Part shown: positions 35,736 to 48,698 of the stretch, in pieces | Position numbering within the stretch: the stretch's first letter is position 1 | Layout: the number at the start of each line of letters is the position of its first letter | DNA from: Bos javanicus | Taxonomy: Eukaryota > Chordata > Mammalia > Artiodactyla > Bovidae | Assembly (NCBI RefSeq): GCF_032452875.1 | Contig: NC_083868.1 | Location: forward strand, 40,590,537 to 40,654,536 | DNA length: 64,000 bases | Direction: 5' to 3' | The notes under the pieces: generated by a model | What the model saw: the letters and a program-made list of their open reading frames with translations, nothing else | The model's database searches: none | What the model was told of the DNA's origin: nothing | Position numbers and translations under genes: made by a program

Positions 35736-35924
35736 ACTGCCCTGATAGCTCAGTTGGTAAAGAATCCACCTGCCATACAGGAGACCCCAGTTCGATTCCT
35801 GGGTTAGGAAGATCCATTGGAGAAGGGAACAGCTACCCACACCAGTATTCTGGACTGGAGAATTCCATGGAATATATAGCCCATTGGGTCTCAAAGAGCC
35901 AGACACGACTGAGTGACTTTTACT
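35736..35924 (+). mobile_element. Bov-tA SINE with well-preserved pol III boxes
   Basis: The A box TAGCTCAGTTGG (35746-35757) fits the tRNA-type A-box pattern. The B box AGTTCGATTCC (35789-35799) differs from the usual GGTTCGANNCC only at its first base. The head reads like a tRNA from CCTGATAGCTCAG to CCCAGTTCGATTCCTGGG. The A unit is more decayed (CCACACCAGTATTCTGGACT). Confidence 0.94.
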
Positions 35925-38024
35925 TCGTGTAACCTACATCTATTTTAAAGCAACACTTAGTAATAATACTAACAATAATAATTCATTAAAAATGAAAAAT
36001 CTTTAAATTTTGGCACTTGAGACAACAAGGCAAGACTGGCACTCTCCTTAACAACTAGAGAAATATGGACATCTTTTTAATAAATAATGCTGTATTTCTA
36101 CCTACTGCAAATGGACTCTTTGCAATAAAATCTAATAATTTTAAGAGTTTATTTCTTTGTGTATGTCATTCTAAATTGATTTTCACTGAAAAGCACTTTG
36201 CCCTTCAAGTGTTTCTAAAGTTTGTTTTACATTTTTAAAAAATTATAGTATAACATATGTAAGTATTTGTTCTCTTTCATTTAATATTTTCTTCTTTGGG
36301 AGACAACTGTATGGATGTTGGATCAACTTTTCAGATACATACACTTGTTTTTCAATATTTCTTTTTACTTTGCTCTTTGTTAGTCTTACATTTCAATTTT
36401 TTTAATATTTCTTTTATTATGCTTTCATTAGTACCTATCTTTCCATATATCCATCCTTTCAAATGTTTCCTTTACTTTTATAATATTTTAATTATTCCTT
36501 CCACATCTTTTCTGCACTCTGCTAATATATGTCATCCATATTCCTTTTTCTTTTATCTTATATCTCTTAAGTTTTAAATAGAAAAAATAGGCACCAGTTA
36601 CTTTCATTGGCTCAATAGAACACTTGGCAAGATGTGAGGGTAGTTCTTTAGTATTTGCATTTTTGGCTGTGTTCATTTTTTTCTTTATATTTCTCTATTT
36701 ATATATAGTGATTTTCTTTAATTTCTTCTAAGAAAATGATCATTTTGTTTTCTGGAAGAGTGATATAGAGTAAGTTTATTCTACAGGGAAGACACAGAAT
36801 AGTGTTCAAAGCTATGTAAATATTCTCCAAAACTCACTTTTTTTCCAACTGAACTTGTCTAACTGTACTATCTCACTACCACATGGAAAAAGAATCCATG
36901 AGTTTTTCACAGCAAAACATTTCTTTCCTGCCCAATAGCCACTAAGAAACATTAATTCATGCAAATGTGCCTTGATACATGTGCAATTCCATCTAGATTG
37001 AGGGAAGAACCAATATTGGTCTCAACTTTCCTTTCTTGCTCTTACAAATAAGTAATTTAGATTTTGCATCTATAGGTATAATATTTAGCCTTAATTTGTA
37101 TGTCTTTGGCTATTTTATGATCTGAATTTGTGGAATTTTCTTTCTCTTCACACTTTTGGCACCTTTAGCTTTCACTGCTCTCAGAAACTTTTTTGTGTTT
37201 CTATTTTATGTTCATTGTTTTTGTTTTCTTCTAGTTTCCTGAAATAAAATTTGTGCTTTTATTTCTCATTATCACAATGTTTTATATTCATAAGTAGAAT
37301 GGAAAATTCTGACATTACTCCACAAACTTCTAATTTGTATACATTTTTGTTTCTTTGTGCATATGTTTGCTTACCAAAATTATTATTGTTACATAGTTTT
37401 TCAAAATATATGTCAAATATGATATTAACTTGTGATCAGTTAGTAAATTTATGATTAAACTACTCTTTACATACAAAATTCAAAGGGTAATTATCAAATA
37501 TAGATCAAGTGTGGAAAACATTTAAGCTCAAAATGAAGAAAAATTACTATATCATTATGTGCAGCAAGCTTAAAAATGAATTTTCAAAAATCGTTTTTTA
37601 CATCTTTTATCCTGACAGGCAGTCATATTATAGGATGATTTACTGTTTTACTAATTTTAATACATAGCACAAATACTGGATTTGCACCTGAATAGAGAGC
37701 TGAACTAAAAAATTATCAACGAAATATTTATAGATTTTCCACTCCACACTTAGGTTAAAATTTTTCTACACATGAAAAAGAATGACAGGCAAAATGTTAT
37801 TTAATCAGAGCCTATGTTATACCCAATAAATATTCTATTATAAAATCAAAAAGTATGGTAATCTATTCTTAAAAATAATAAGACTAACACATGAAACATA
37901 TCTCATTGGAAATTAACAAAGAAATAAACATTCACATTTACATTTGACCATCCCTATCTTCCTTCCCATCATCCCTCAGTGGAACACAATTATTTCTTAA
38001 AATGCCCCTTAGCCCTACATAGCA
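35925..38024. other. AT-rich single-copy DNA, no gene seen
   Basis: No element recognised. The frame at 36296-36577 (+) is a hydrophobic, phenylalanine-rich translation typical of T-rich DNA. Confidence 0.5.
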
Positions 38025-38839
38025 AAGATTGCTGGGAGAAATATCAATAACCTCAGATATGCAGATGACACCACCCTTATGGCAGAGTGAAGAAGACCTA
38101 AAGAGCCTCTTAATGAAAGTGAAAGAGGAAAGTGAAAATGTTGGCTTAAAACTCAACATTCAGAAAACTAAGATCATGGTATCCAGTCCCATCATTTTAT
38201 GGCAAATAGATGGCAAAATATTGGAAACAGTGACAGACTTTGTTTTCTTGGGCTCCAAAATCACTGCAGATGGTGCAGCCATGAAATTAAAAGACACTTG
38301 CTCCTTGGAAGAGAAGCTTATGACCAACCTACACAGCATATAAAAAAGCAGAAACACTTTAACAACAAAGGTCCGCCTAGTCAAAGCTATGGTTTTTCCA
38401 GTAGCCATGTAGGGATGTGAGAGTTGGACTATAAAGAAAGCTGAGCACTGAAGAACTGATGCTTTTGGACTGTGGTGTTGGAGAAGACTCTTGACAGTTC
38501 CTTGGACTGCAAGGAGATCCAACCAGTCCATCCTAAAGGAGATCAATCCTGACTATTCATTGGAAGGACTGATGCCGAGGCTGAAACTCCAATACTTTGG
38601 CCACCAGATGCAAAGAACTGATTCATTTGAAAAGATCCTGATGATGGGAAAAATTGAAGGCCAGAGGAGAAGGGGACGACAGAAGATGAGATGGCTGGAT
38701 GGCATCACTGACTCGATAGACGTGAGTTTGAGTGAACTCCGGGAGTTGGTGATAGACGGGGAGGCCTGGCGTGCTGCGATTCATGGGGTCGCAAAGAGTC
38801 GGACACGACTGAGCAACTTAACTGAACTGAACTAAACTA
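38025..38839 (+). mobile_element. BovB 3' end, 5'-truncated near the RT catalytic box
   Basis: Starts at AGATTGCTGGGAG, keeps NNLRYADD-coding sequence at about 38045-38080 (frame interrupted just after, at GGCAGAGTGA), and continues to a tail ACTGAACTGAACTAAACTAA. The C-terminal frame 38491-38835 is open for 114 codons, with QRRRGRQKMRWLDGI and terminal GVAKSRTRLSN. Several CpG sites remain in the last 150 bp, suggesting limited age. Confidence 0.95.
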
Positions 38840-40928
38840 AAATGTAAGACACTTAATCTAATTCTCAGTTAAACTTATATAGTTAAAGTGAAAATTCTAA
38901 CACAAAATTCTGCATATTGAAATCTTTAATAGGTGAGTTTTCTAATGCTGAATTGATGTTAAAATTGTAGAAATAGTAATGATGAGTTTTGTTATAAAAT
39001 CTTACCCAACAATTGTACATGCAGTATTGTCTGTTAATTGATACATAATTGATATTTAAATTAATTCTTTAAAATACAATCAGTTCTCGAAAAGTTTAGA
39101 ATCATCCTTTCCTGAAGTTATCCACTGGCAAAGCTCCTTATAGCTTTGATTTTTGTTTGGCTATTAACTCATGAATAGTTAGCTATGCTACACACAAAAA
39201 GTAAACAATGCAGTTTGAGAAGTCTCACAATTGATAATTGAGACATGTCTCATATTGATTCAGGAAGTACTCTGGCTTATAATTTAACATTTTCAGTTTG
39301 ATGTAACAAAATAAGCATTCAATAAACTATTCACCTACACAGAGAACCATACTACTTCAATTACACTCAAGTTGATTGAGGCCAATTTAATGGTAATTAG
39401 TAATTTACAAGGTCAAGAAGCTCACACTTCTATAACTCCATGCTGATTAAATGGTCACGGCTCACACGTGGATAAGAATACCAAGTGAAGTAAACACATG
39501 AAAACATGTTTAAAAAGAGTTAGTATTTTATGTATCTAAGTAAATAATCCCCAAACTGAAATCAACTATTTTTCATAACATTCAAGGATTTGGTTTTGCT
39601 ATTAATGTGTTTTATAATTATTTCTAAACATAAATACAAAATACATGTGATTTATTTCCATATGTTTTGTTCACTTTCAGTCCTTACATAGCTCTGCTCT
39701 TAGGTTTGAAACCAAGTTTCTCTTTTAAGAGCACTGATGTCATGGGACTTTTTCTTATATAGATGTTTTCCTAATTATAAAAATCTCATCTTGTTTTTAA
39801 CTTCATCACTAAATTACCGAAAGGCCAAAATGTATTTACACACAAACACATTTCGAAGTATTACTCATAACTTAGATATCTTAAAAATGAATGAATGTCA
39901 TAAAATAAAACAAATATCTAGGAAAATTAAGTTGTCCGAGGTCACACAAGAAGCAACAAAACTAGAAACAGAATTCAACTTTCTTTTTGTAATAAATATT
40001 AAATATTTAGTATATTATTATAAAACCAAATACATTTTGTCTCTGTTACTTTCTCATGTATAGTGTACATATATACCATACACACATATATAGGTCAACT
40101 CTCAGAAGTCATTTAATATGTCATTAAGATTATATATATATATCATCCAGCATATATTTTAATAACAAAATGGGCACTCATTTCAATTTTATTGACAAAA
40201 AATTTTGCATTACATTAGTAAAATATTGATGGTGAGGTAAAAATATGTTTCATTTGGACAAATGGAACAAAATGCTTGAACATAAAACTTTCCTTTGGAT
40301 GGTATACACATTTTAAGTACTTTCTAAGTTATTTCTGAAGGATTAAGTAGTTTGAATTTCTCCAGAGCTTTGAATAACATTTGAGGCTGATTTGGCTAAT
40401 TATGCATTTACATATCTAAAGACATTTACATGTCTTTACATGTCTCATAAAAATTTCTTAATATAAAGACTGACTCTGATTTTTATAAATGCAAAACATT
40501 TAGATATCTTCTTAGGCCAATGCTACATTTATAAGCCATTTATAAATTCATAATACCTTAAGATCAAAATGAGCATAGCCCTGTTAATGCTTAGAAAAAA
40601 CATTTTAAGTTGTTTAATTCATTGCAATCAAAAGACTGAAATTTAATTGAAATTCCTTGAACATGAGATATTTATTTGAATTCTGATCTGCTGTTCTTTT
40701 CTTCACAAACTTGAAGAAATCCTGGGAGGGAGATTCAGATGTGAATAGAAAATAAAATTGTAAAAAGGCAAATATTTAAGGATTATATAGGAAATACTAA
40801 AATATTTCAAGCTGTTGCCACAAGCATTTTATTTGAATATTCTTTTCCAGGAGAAAGAAAGGTATTCTAATCACACAAGTAAGAAATAAATAGAAAGCTT
40901 GAAAAAAATGGGTATTTTCTACCTTAGC
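38840..40928. other. AT-rich single-copy DNA, no gene seen
   Basis: A 108-codon plus frame (39737-40063) has no recognisable domain. There is a TA-rich tract near 40130-40142 and a TTTACATGTC tandem near 40427-40446. Nothing else was seen. Confidence 0.5.
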
Positions 40929-41210
40929 ACATGGAGAAGGCAATGGCACCCCACTCCAGTACTCTTGCCTGGAGAATCCCATGGACGGAGGAGCCTGGTG
41001 GCCTGCAGTCCATGGGGTCGCTAAGAATCAGACACGACTGAGCGACTTCACTTTCAGTTTTCACTTTCATGCACTGGAGAAGGAAATGGCAACCCACTAC
41101 AGTGTTCTTGCCTGGAGAATCCCAGGGATGGGGAGCCTGGTGGGCTGCCATCTATGGGGTCGCACAGAGTCGGACACAACTGAAGCAACTTAGCAGCAGC
41201 AGCAGCAGCA
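40929..41210 (+). mobile_element. Bov-A2 SINE, full length
   Basis: Both A units are complete: GAGAAGGCAATGGCACCCCA opens the first, TTTTCACTTTCATGCACTGG links, and the second ends GACACAACTGAAGCAACTTAG. A (CAG)n tail follows at 41191-41210. No convincing target-site duplication. Frames at 40924-41281 on both strands are SINE translations. Confidence 0.96.
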
Positions 41211-42029
41211 TATTCTTATCAAAGAAAAACCGAACAAATACAAACTTCACAAGAGTAAATATTCCACACCTGCTTTTCTGATTTCTTTATTCCCTAGAAA
41301 ACAAATGTCTATAATAGTACTTTAGTTCTTAGAAATAAAGACACTATTCCAAAAGAACAAACTGTTCTTTAATATTTTCCTGTTATTCAACATGAACAGA
41401 GAAAAGAGAAGTTAGAAAATATCTCAAAATAGTAAGACAGAACAGAAGCATTCTTCTAAATTGACTTTTACTCATTTTTCCTTTGCATTTTTTATAATTA
41501 AGCATTGAGAGACAGCTTTAAAATTTTTTGTTTTAACAGCACTAGCAGATAAAAGTGTGCAATAAACTGTTTTCTTCTATTTTCTCCCTAAGCCCAAAGA
41601 CTTTAGCAGCTCAAATTTTCAATGGCTGTTACTTCAATTTAATTTGAATAATTTTTCATACCAGCATGTATAATAAAGTACATAGAAACTAATTTAAATG
41701 AGTATTTGATGAAATAAAGAGCTTTAAAAGATCAATAATCACTACACACCATCTTTAGAAATTGTCTTTAGGTAAAGAATCATTCTTAAAGAGGAGAATA
41801 TATTACCCAATGGCTGGCTGTTAGTTTGAATATACTATAAGTTACAACATGTAGCATATTATGAATGATGAACTGAAAGCAGTAAAATCTAATTACATTC
41901 ATTAGCTTAATTTGTGTGTGTTATAAGAATTCTCAATCACATGATACAATGTGACAATTGAAACAGGAATGCTCTGACTTTGAAGCATTATATCATAAAA
42001 GTGTATCACTAACAAGGGGAATGGCACTG
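41211..42029. other. AT-rich single-copy DNA, no gene seen
   Basis: Nothing recognised on either strand. Confidence 0.5.
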
Positions 42030-42530
42030 ATAAGAGAATGAAAGGACAAACTATAGATTGGGAGTAAATATTTGCAAATCATGACCTATTGAAAGACCTG
42101 TGTGGAGAACATATAAGAACTTTTTAACTCTATTAAGAAGAAATGAAATAAATAAACTTGGAAAATATTTGAATACATATTTCACAAAAAAAATAATTCT
42201 TATTACATACATAGCACAACATGGATGTATTACAAAGAACCATGGTGCATAAAAATGGCAAACAAATTCTTACTTATTAAATTATTTTATTAATAGTCAA
42301 CTCTTTAAAATGAAAATTAATTTGTATTGCCAGAAATTTAACCAGTGGTTGTTCAGAGAAGAAGCTATTACAAAGAGGCATGAAGAATCTTTTGGAGGAA
42401 GAAGAGTCATGTACATTATCTTGATTGTGATGGTGGTTTCACAGGTATAAACCTATGTCTAGATTTTTGGAACAAATCATTTAATTATTTGCAATTTTAT
42501 TTTATGTAATTATATATTAATAAACATGAA
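42030..42530 (+). mobile_element. Ancient L1 3' end (L1M-like)
   Basis: The order follows an old L1 ORF2 end and 3' UTR: ACTATAGATTGGGAGTAAAT, TTTGCAAATCATGACC, then CCAGTGGTTGTTCAGAG, CTTGATTGTGATGGTGGTTT and a final ATGTAATTATATATTAATAAA. Many substitutions and small gaps show considerable age. Confidence 0.72.
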
Positions 42531-44536
42531 ATAATGTTTTGAAAATAAAATTTAACAAGATTTTCCCTTGTGGGCAGTTTTAGAATTTATGTTTTGGAAA
42601 TGCTGTCTATTTTTAGATTTGATATGTATCAATATAAAGCAGATGACTATTATATAGATTATTTTCCAAACAAATGTTGAAATTATTTTTTTCTTTTTTT
42701 TAAATTTAATTTAATTTAATTTTTTTAACTTTACAAATTGTATTATATTTCACAGTATTCTCAAAACCTCAGAAAACACTATAGAACAATGGTACCAAGT
42801 AACACTAGTTGGTCTTCTAGTGCCATATAATGCTTAAAATGGACACTGAGAGATAATCAACTCTACACCAGAACCCATGCAACAGTAGAGTGGAAAGGGA
42901 ACAATTGACTGGACTGAGATTACATTTAGAGTTCCCTTTGCATCTAGTTTGCATCTAGTTAGTGTCATGGTACAAATTATTGCAATTGCTGTCCAAGCAG
43001 AAGTGATGTGTATCTTACCCATGAAAAAGTGGTTAATAAATATCCTTTCTCCATATTTTCTTTCTCTATCAGTTGACTGAAACAGAAGCCCTTTGTGATT
43101 CTAGAATATGACAATATCTTGATGTCTGAATTTAAAGTCTTATCTTGAGTGAGAAATAAATTCTCTAAAGATCTGGAGTTAGTTACAGCCATCACTATTA
43201 CCATAAACAATACAAACATTTAGTCAATGAAATTATGTAGAGCTCATTGTTCATCTCTCCTTGATTTCCTTATTTTCTTGAGAATTTTATAAAGGCTTTA
43301 TTACCAAATACTTCTGGCAAGATATTTTTCACTCTACATATTTTGTGTACCTTATTTTCCTCAGCCTGCAACATCAGAGTTTAAAAGTTAAAAAAAAAAA
43401 AAAAAAAGAATATGATGTGCATCCTCCGATAGGCTTTGCTAGCTTAAACCCAAATCAAATAATTCCTTTTTATATAGCCATCATGAAAAGATAAATTGAA
43501 CTCAAATCCAGGTTGATATGTTATTATTTTTGACATTGATTTTATAACTTTCATCTAATGCCCTTCAAAACTGTCTAGACTAAGATGTATCTTTAAACAG
43601 TTATATATTGTGCAAGACATCCATTACAGTAATATTTCAATTAGCAATATGTTAATCTATGTTTCATAGGGTCCTGAATATTTTCCAGAAAAAAAGGGGT
43701 TTTTACTTTGCATCATGGAATAACTCAGTCCATCAACGATGAAAATTTGATAATTGTTGATTCAATATTTGCCTCATTATTAGAAGACAATGCTCATAAT
43801 AAAATTGTAGGAATTACATATTGGTAAATATAAATAAATGTACCATTCATAAATTTGAAATTTTATCCTCTAAGTTTTCACCATACCATACAATTTGAAC
43901 TCTACAGTTGAATTTCTATTGATTTTCAAATGAAACACATTTTAATTTTACTTTTTGTAAATGTAATATTGTAAATGTATATTCTGAAGCCCAAATTAAA
44001 ATCCACACATACAGAAATGTTATTCCCTTTAAAAATTCAAACTTGCTTTAAAGATGTCTAAATTCAATTGCTAAAGGAGACATACAGGAGCTAAATCAAC
44101 ATCATCTTAAAAATCTGATGTTATTGCAAGAAAAAGCCACATGGTAATAAAAACCAAAGTCTTCCTCGAAGCAAAGGATTCTGGGGCCACAGTTAGCTCC
44201 GATAACATTCCATCGGTAAGGGCTGTGCCTGGATAAGATTCACTTTTCAGATTAGGAACCACCACTGAAAGTGCATGCATGGAACGCCTGAGTCAAGAAG
44301 CCCAATATGGATGTTAATTCTCTCAAGGATCCCCATTTACATTGTTCTCAGATCTTGCCTTTTATTTCAATCCAATGAAAATTCCAAAAGACACACCCCA
44401 TATAACCTACAATTGAAAGCAGAGAACTTTAACAGATCTCTCTTAATGGTACAAATATTGTGTGCACATATTGTTACAGGAAAACCAAATCAATAATGGA
44501 CTTAAATATTTGACTTTCTTGAGGAGTAAATTCTAT
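42531..44536. other. AT-rich single-copy DNA, no gene seen
   Basis: An A17 run lies at 43390-43406. Frames at 42834-43022, 42977-43219 and 44275-44496 lack recognisable domains. The segment 44155-44330 is GC-richer and non-repetitive but was not identified. Confidence 0.5.
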
Positions 44537-44592
44537 TCTTTTTTTTTAATTTAAATGTATTTATTTTAATTGGAGACTAATTATTTTATTCT
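44537..44592 (-). mobile_element. L1 3'-terminal scrap
   Basis: TTTAATTTAAATGTATTTATTTTAATTGGAGACTAATTA resembles the complement of the L1 3' terminus that begins again at 44734. It is only about 55 bp. Confidence 0.55.
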
Positions 44593-44733
44593 TTAAATTG
44601 TTACACCAGACCCTTCACAATCTGCATCCATGGATTATTAAATCTGCAATTCATTTGTAAAAAAAAAAAAAATTGTTCTTCATATGAAACACACCTAAGA
44701 CTGTCGAGCTCATGGACTCCTACTCACTTTTAT

Positions 44734-45743
44734 TTTTTTTAATATAAATTTATTTATTTTAATTGGAGGTTAATCACTTTACAATATTGTATTGGTTTTG
44801 CAATACATCAACATGAATCTGCCATAGGTATACATGTGTTCCCCATCCTGAACCCCCTTCCCATCTTCCTCCCCATACCATCCCTCTAGGTCATCCCAGT
44901 ACACCAGCCCCAAGCATCCTGTATCATGCATGGAACATGGACTGGTGATTTGTTTCATATATGATATTATACATGTTTCAGAGCCATTCTCCCAAATCAT
45001 CCCACCCTCTCCCTATACCCAAAGCAATCTATAAATTCAATGCAATCCCTATCAATCTACCAACGGTATTTTTCACAGAGCTAGAACAAATAATTTCACA
45101 ATTTGTATGGAAATACAAAAAATCTCGAATAGCCAAAGCAATCTTGAGAAATAAGAAAGGAACTGGAGGAATCAACCTGCCTGACTTCAGGTTCTACTAC
45201 AAAGCCACAGTCATCAAGACAGTATGATACTGTCACAAAGACAGAAATATAGACCAATGGAACAAAATAGAAAGTCCAGAGATAAATCCATGCACCAATG
45301 GACACCTTATCTTTGACAAAGAAGGCAAGAATATACAGTGGAGAACAGACAATCTCTTTAACAAGTGGTGCTGGGAAAACTGGACAACCACTTGTAAAAG
45401 AATGAAACTAGAACACTTTCTAACACTATACACAAAAATAAACTCAAAATGGATTAAAGATCTAAACGTAAGACCAGAAACTATAAAACTCCTAGAGGAG
45501 AACATAGGCAAAACACTCTCGGACATAAATCACAGCAGAATATTGGAAATAAAAGCAAAAATAAACAAATGGGACCTAATTACAATTAAAAGTTTCTGCA
45601 CAATAAAGGAAACAATAACAAGGTGAAAAGACAGCCTTCAGAATGGGAGAAAATAATAGCATATGAAGCAACTGACAAAGGACTAATCTCAAAAATTTAC
45701 AAGCAACTCCTGCAGTTCAATTCCAGAAAAATAAACGACTCAA
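44734..45743 (-). mobile_element. L1 insertion with 5' inversion and 16-bp target-site duplication
   Basis: The perfect 16-mer TCCTACTCACTTTTAT flanks the element (44718-44733 and 45744-45759). Inside, 44734 to about 45013 is the L1 3' UTR in minus orientation behind a T8 run. From about 45014 the DNA flips and 45014-45743 is ORF2 C-terminal sequence in plus orientation (frames with KAIYKFNAIPINLP, GGINLPDFRFYYKA, NPTVRPETIKLL-type blocks). Roughly the last part of ORF2 and the start of the 3' UTR are absent at the junction. This is the hallmark of twin priming. The frame at 44961-45227 crosses the junction and is a chimera. Confidence 0.95.
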
Positions 45744-45762
45744 TCCTACTCACTTTTATATT

Positions 45763-46109
45763 AGTTCAGTTCAGTCGCTCAGTCGCATCTGACTCTGCAA
45801 CCCCATGGACAGCAGCATGCCAGGCTTCCCTGGCATGTTCCAACACCAACTCCCAGAGCTTGCTGTAACTCAAGCCCTTCGAGTCAGTGATGCCATCCAA
45901 CCATCTCATCATCTGTCATGCCCTTCTCCTCCTGCCTTCAATCTTTTCCAGCATCAGGGTCTTTTCCAATGAGTCAGTTATTCACATCAGGTGGCCAAAG
46001 TATGGAGCTTCAGCTTCAGTATCAGTCCTTCCAATGAATATTCATGACTGATTTCCTTTATGATTGACTGGCTTGATCTCCTTGCAGTCCAAGGGACTCT
46101 CAAGAGTCA
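45763..46109 (-). mobile_element. BovB 3' fragment
   Basis: The last ~345 bp of BovB on the minus strand, from AGTTCAGTTCAGTCGCTC to CAAGGGACTCTCAAGAGTC. It directly follows the right repeat of the preceding L1, which shows the L1 landed just beside it (or the reverse). Near 45820-45850 it carries a small local disturbance (CCAGGCTTCCCTGGCATG). Confidence 0.9.
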
Positions 46110-46299
46110 TTTAAATGGGCATGTCTAATGTCATCATCTTTAATTCCTCACTAAGTGTCCTACATTTCTAGAAAGATTGGAATGCAATCATTGTAAACTG
46201 CAACACAGTGAGATCACAAATCTTATTAAGGTACTACTAGTTATAAGAAGTTCATGATTCACCTGACCTTTATTAGGACTTAAAAATATTCATTTTAAA

Positions 46300-48421
46300 C
46301 ACATACTCCAAGATTCTTGCAGATTTAGAACAAAAAATCTTAAAATCTGTATGGAATCATAAAGGACCCCAAACAGCCAAATCCATCTTAAGTAAGAACA
46401 ATGGAGCTGAAGGAATCGGGTGCCCTGACTTCAGAATATACTATTAAGCTACATTAATCAAAACATTATGCAACTGGCACAAAGATAGAATTATAGATCA
46501 ATGGAGCAGAATAGAAAGCCCATAAATAAACCACACACCAATGGTCAATTAATCTATGATAAAAAAGACAAGAATAGACAATGGAGAAAAGACAGTCTCT
46601 CCAATAAGTGGTGCTAAGAAAACTGAACAGCTATATGTAAAAGAATGAAATCAGAACACTCCCTAACACCATAAACAAAAATAAAAAAACAGATTAAAGA
46701 CCTAAATTTAATGTGGATACTATAAAGCTGTTTAAGGAGAACATAGAACACTGACATAAATATCAGCAAAAGTCTTTTTGGATACAACTCCCAGAGTAAT
46801 GAAAATGAAAGTAAAAATAAATAAATGAGACCTGATTAAATTTAAAAGCTTCTACACCAAAAAAAAAAAAAGAAAGAAAGAAAGAAATAAAAAATAAATA
46901 AAACAGACAGCCCAGAGAATGGGAGAAATTATTTGCAAACCATGCAACTGACAAGGGGTTAATCTCCAAAATATACAAACAGCTCATGCAGCTCAATATC
47001 AAAAAACAGAGAATCCAATGAAAAAATGGGCAGATCTAAATAGACATTTCTTCAAAGAAGGCATGTGGCTGGTCAAAAAGCACATGAAAAAATGTTCACC
47101 ACTGTCACTAAATAAATACAAATCAAAATACAATGGGATATCAGCTCTCACTGATGAGAATCAGTTCAGTTCAGTTCAGTCTCTCAATATTGTTTGACTC
47201 TTTGCAACCCCATAAACTAAGGCACACCAGGCCTCCCTGTCCATCACCAACTCCTAGAGTCTACCCAAACCCATGTCTATTAAGTCGGTGATGCCATCCA
47301 GCCATCTCATCCTCTGTTGTCCCCTTCTCCTCCTGCCCTCAATCTTTCCCAGCATCAGGGTCTTCACAAATGAGTCAATTCTTCACATAAGGGGCCAAAA
47401 TATTGGAGTTTCAGCTTCAAAATCAGTCCTTCCAATGAATACCCAGGACTGATCTTTTAGGATGGACTGGTTGGATCTCCTTGCAGTCCAAGGGACTCTC
47501 AAGAGTCTTCTCCAACACCACAGTTCAAAAGCATCAATTCTTCAGTGCTCAGCTTTCTTTATAGTCCAACTTTCACATCCATACATGACTACTGGAAAAA
47601 CTAGACTAGACGGACCTTTGTTGATAAAGCAATGTCTCTGCTTTTTAATATCCTGTGTAGTTTGGTCATAACTGATAAGAATGGCCATTATCAAAAAGTA
47701 GACCAACAATATATGCTGGTGAGAGTGTAGAGAAAAGGGTACCTCCTATACTACTGGTGGGAATATAAACTGGTATAGCTACTATGGAGAATAGTGTGGA
47801 AGTTTCTAAAAAACTAAAAAAATAAAGGTACTATATGATCCATCAATCGAATTCCTGGACATATATCTGGAGAAAAACATACTTCAAAAAATACATGCAC
47901 TCCTATATGCATAACAGCATTTTTTACAATAGCCAAGACATTGACTGAATTTAAATTCCCATCGACACACAAACTGATAAAGATATGGTACATATACACA
48001 GTAGAATATTACCCTGCCATAAAAAAAGAATGAAACAATTCAATTTGCTGCAACAAGGATGTAACTAAAGATGATCATACTAAGTTAGAGAAAGGCAACT
48101 ATCATATAACAACATATATATGGGAATTTTAAAAATGATATAAATGAACTTGTTCACAAAGCAGAAATAGATTCACAGTCTTAGAAAACAAACTTAAGGT
48201 TACTAAAAGGGAAAAGTTGAGATTAACATTTACACTATACTATATATAAAATAGGAAATCAATAGGACCTACTTACTATATAGAACAGGGAACTGTATTC
48301 AACATTTTATAAGAACATATATGGGAAGCAAATATGTAATATGGATAACTGAATCACTTTGTGATATACTTGAAACTAAAACAACATTTTAAATCAACTA
48401 TACTTTAATATAAACAATTTT
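46300..48421 (+). mobile_element. L1 3' end (ORF2 C-terminus and 3' UTR), interrupted by BovB
   Basis: Sense L1 from TTCTTGCAGATTTAGAAC through the ORF2 end (GGTGCTAAGAAAACTGAACAG; AAATGTTCACCACTGTCAC) to a 3' UTR ending CTTGAAACTAAAACAAC ... ATCAACTATACTTTAATATAAA. Stops and frameshifts are common. A GAAA/AAAT-rich expansion sits at 46858-46905 inside ORF2. A BovB fragment at 47162-47670 splits it, so this L1 is older than that BovB. Confidence 0.93.
47162..47670 (-). mobile_element. BovB 3' fragment inserted in L1
   Basis: A TCAGTTCAGTTCAG tail at 47162, then the BovB C-terminal region on the minus strand to GTGTAGTTTGGTCATA. L1 sequence resumes without loss. ACTGATGAGAAT (47150-47161) and ACTGATAAGAAT (47671-47682) flank it, a 12-bp target-site duplication differing at one base. 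This dates the copy as younger than the L1 but old enough for one change in the repeat. Confidence 0.95.
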
Positions 48422-48698
48422 TTAAAGCATATTTCCGTCACTTTGTTTTGATTTTTGAGCTTTTTGCTGAATACTTTCGAAACATTATTCTAAGAAGGTT
48501 TGCTTAAGAAATAGTATTTGGGTGCTAAAACCTTAAAGGGAAACTTCCAAAAAATGTTCATATATTCCAGGAAATTAACTAAATGACGAATATAAGAGAC
48601 TTTAATTAGTAATTCCAGAAAGACTATTAATATGTTAGGTTTGCACTCTTTTTGTTATTAATATATATTTTATAATACACTATTAATTTACTTATGAA

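Noticed and set aside
35736..35810. Functional tRNA gene
   Set aside because: The tRNA-like part continues directly into a Bov A unit, and an acceptor-stem partner is missing; it is a SINE head.
36296..36577. 93-codon plus frame as a gene
   Set aside because: Phenylalanine/leucine/isoleucine-rich translation of T-rich DNA with no domain or context.
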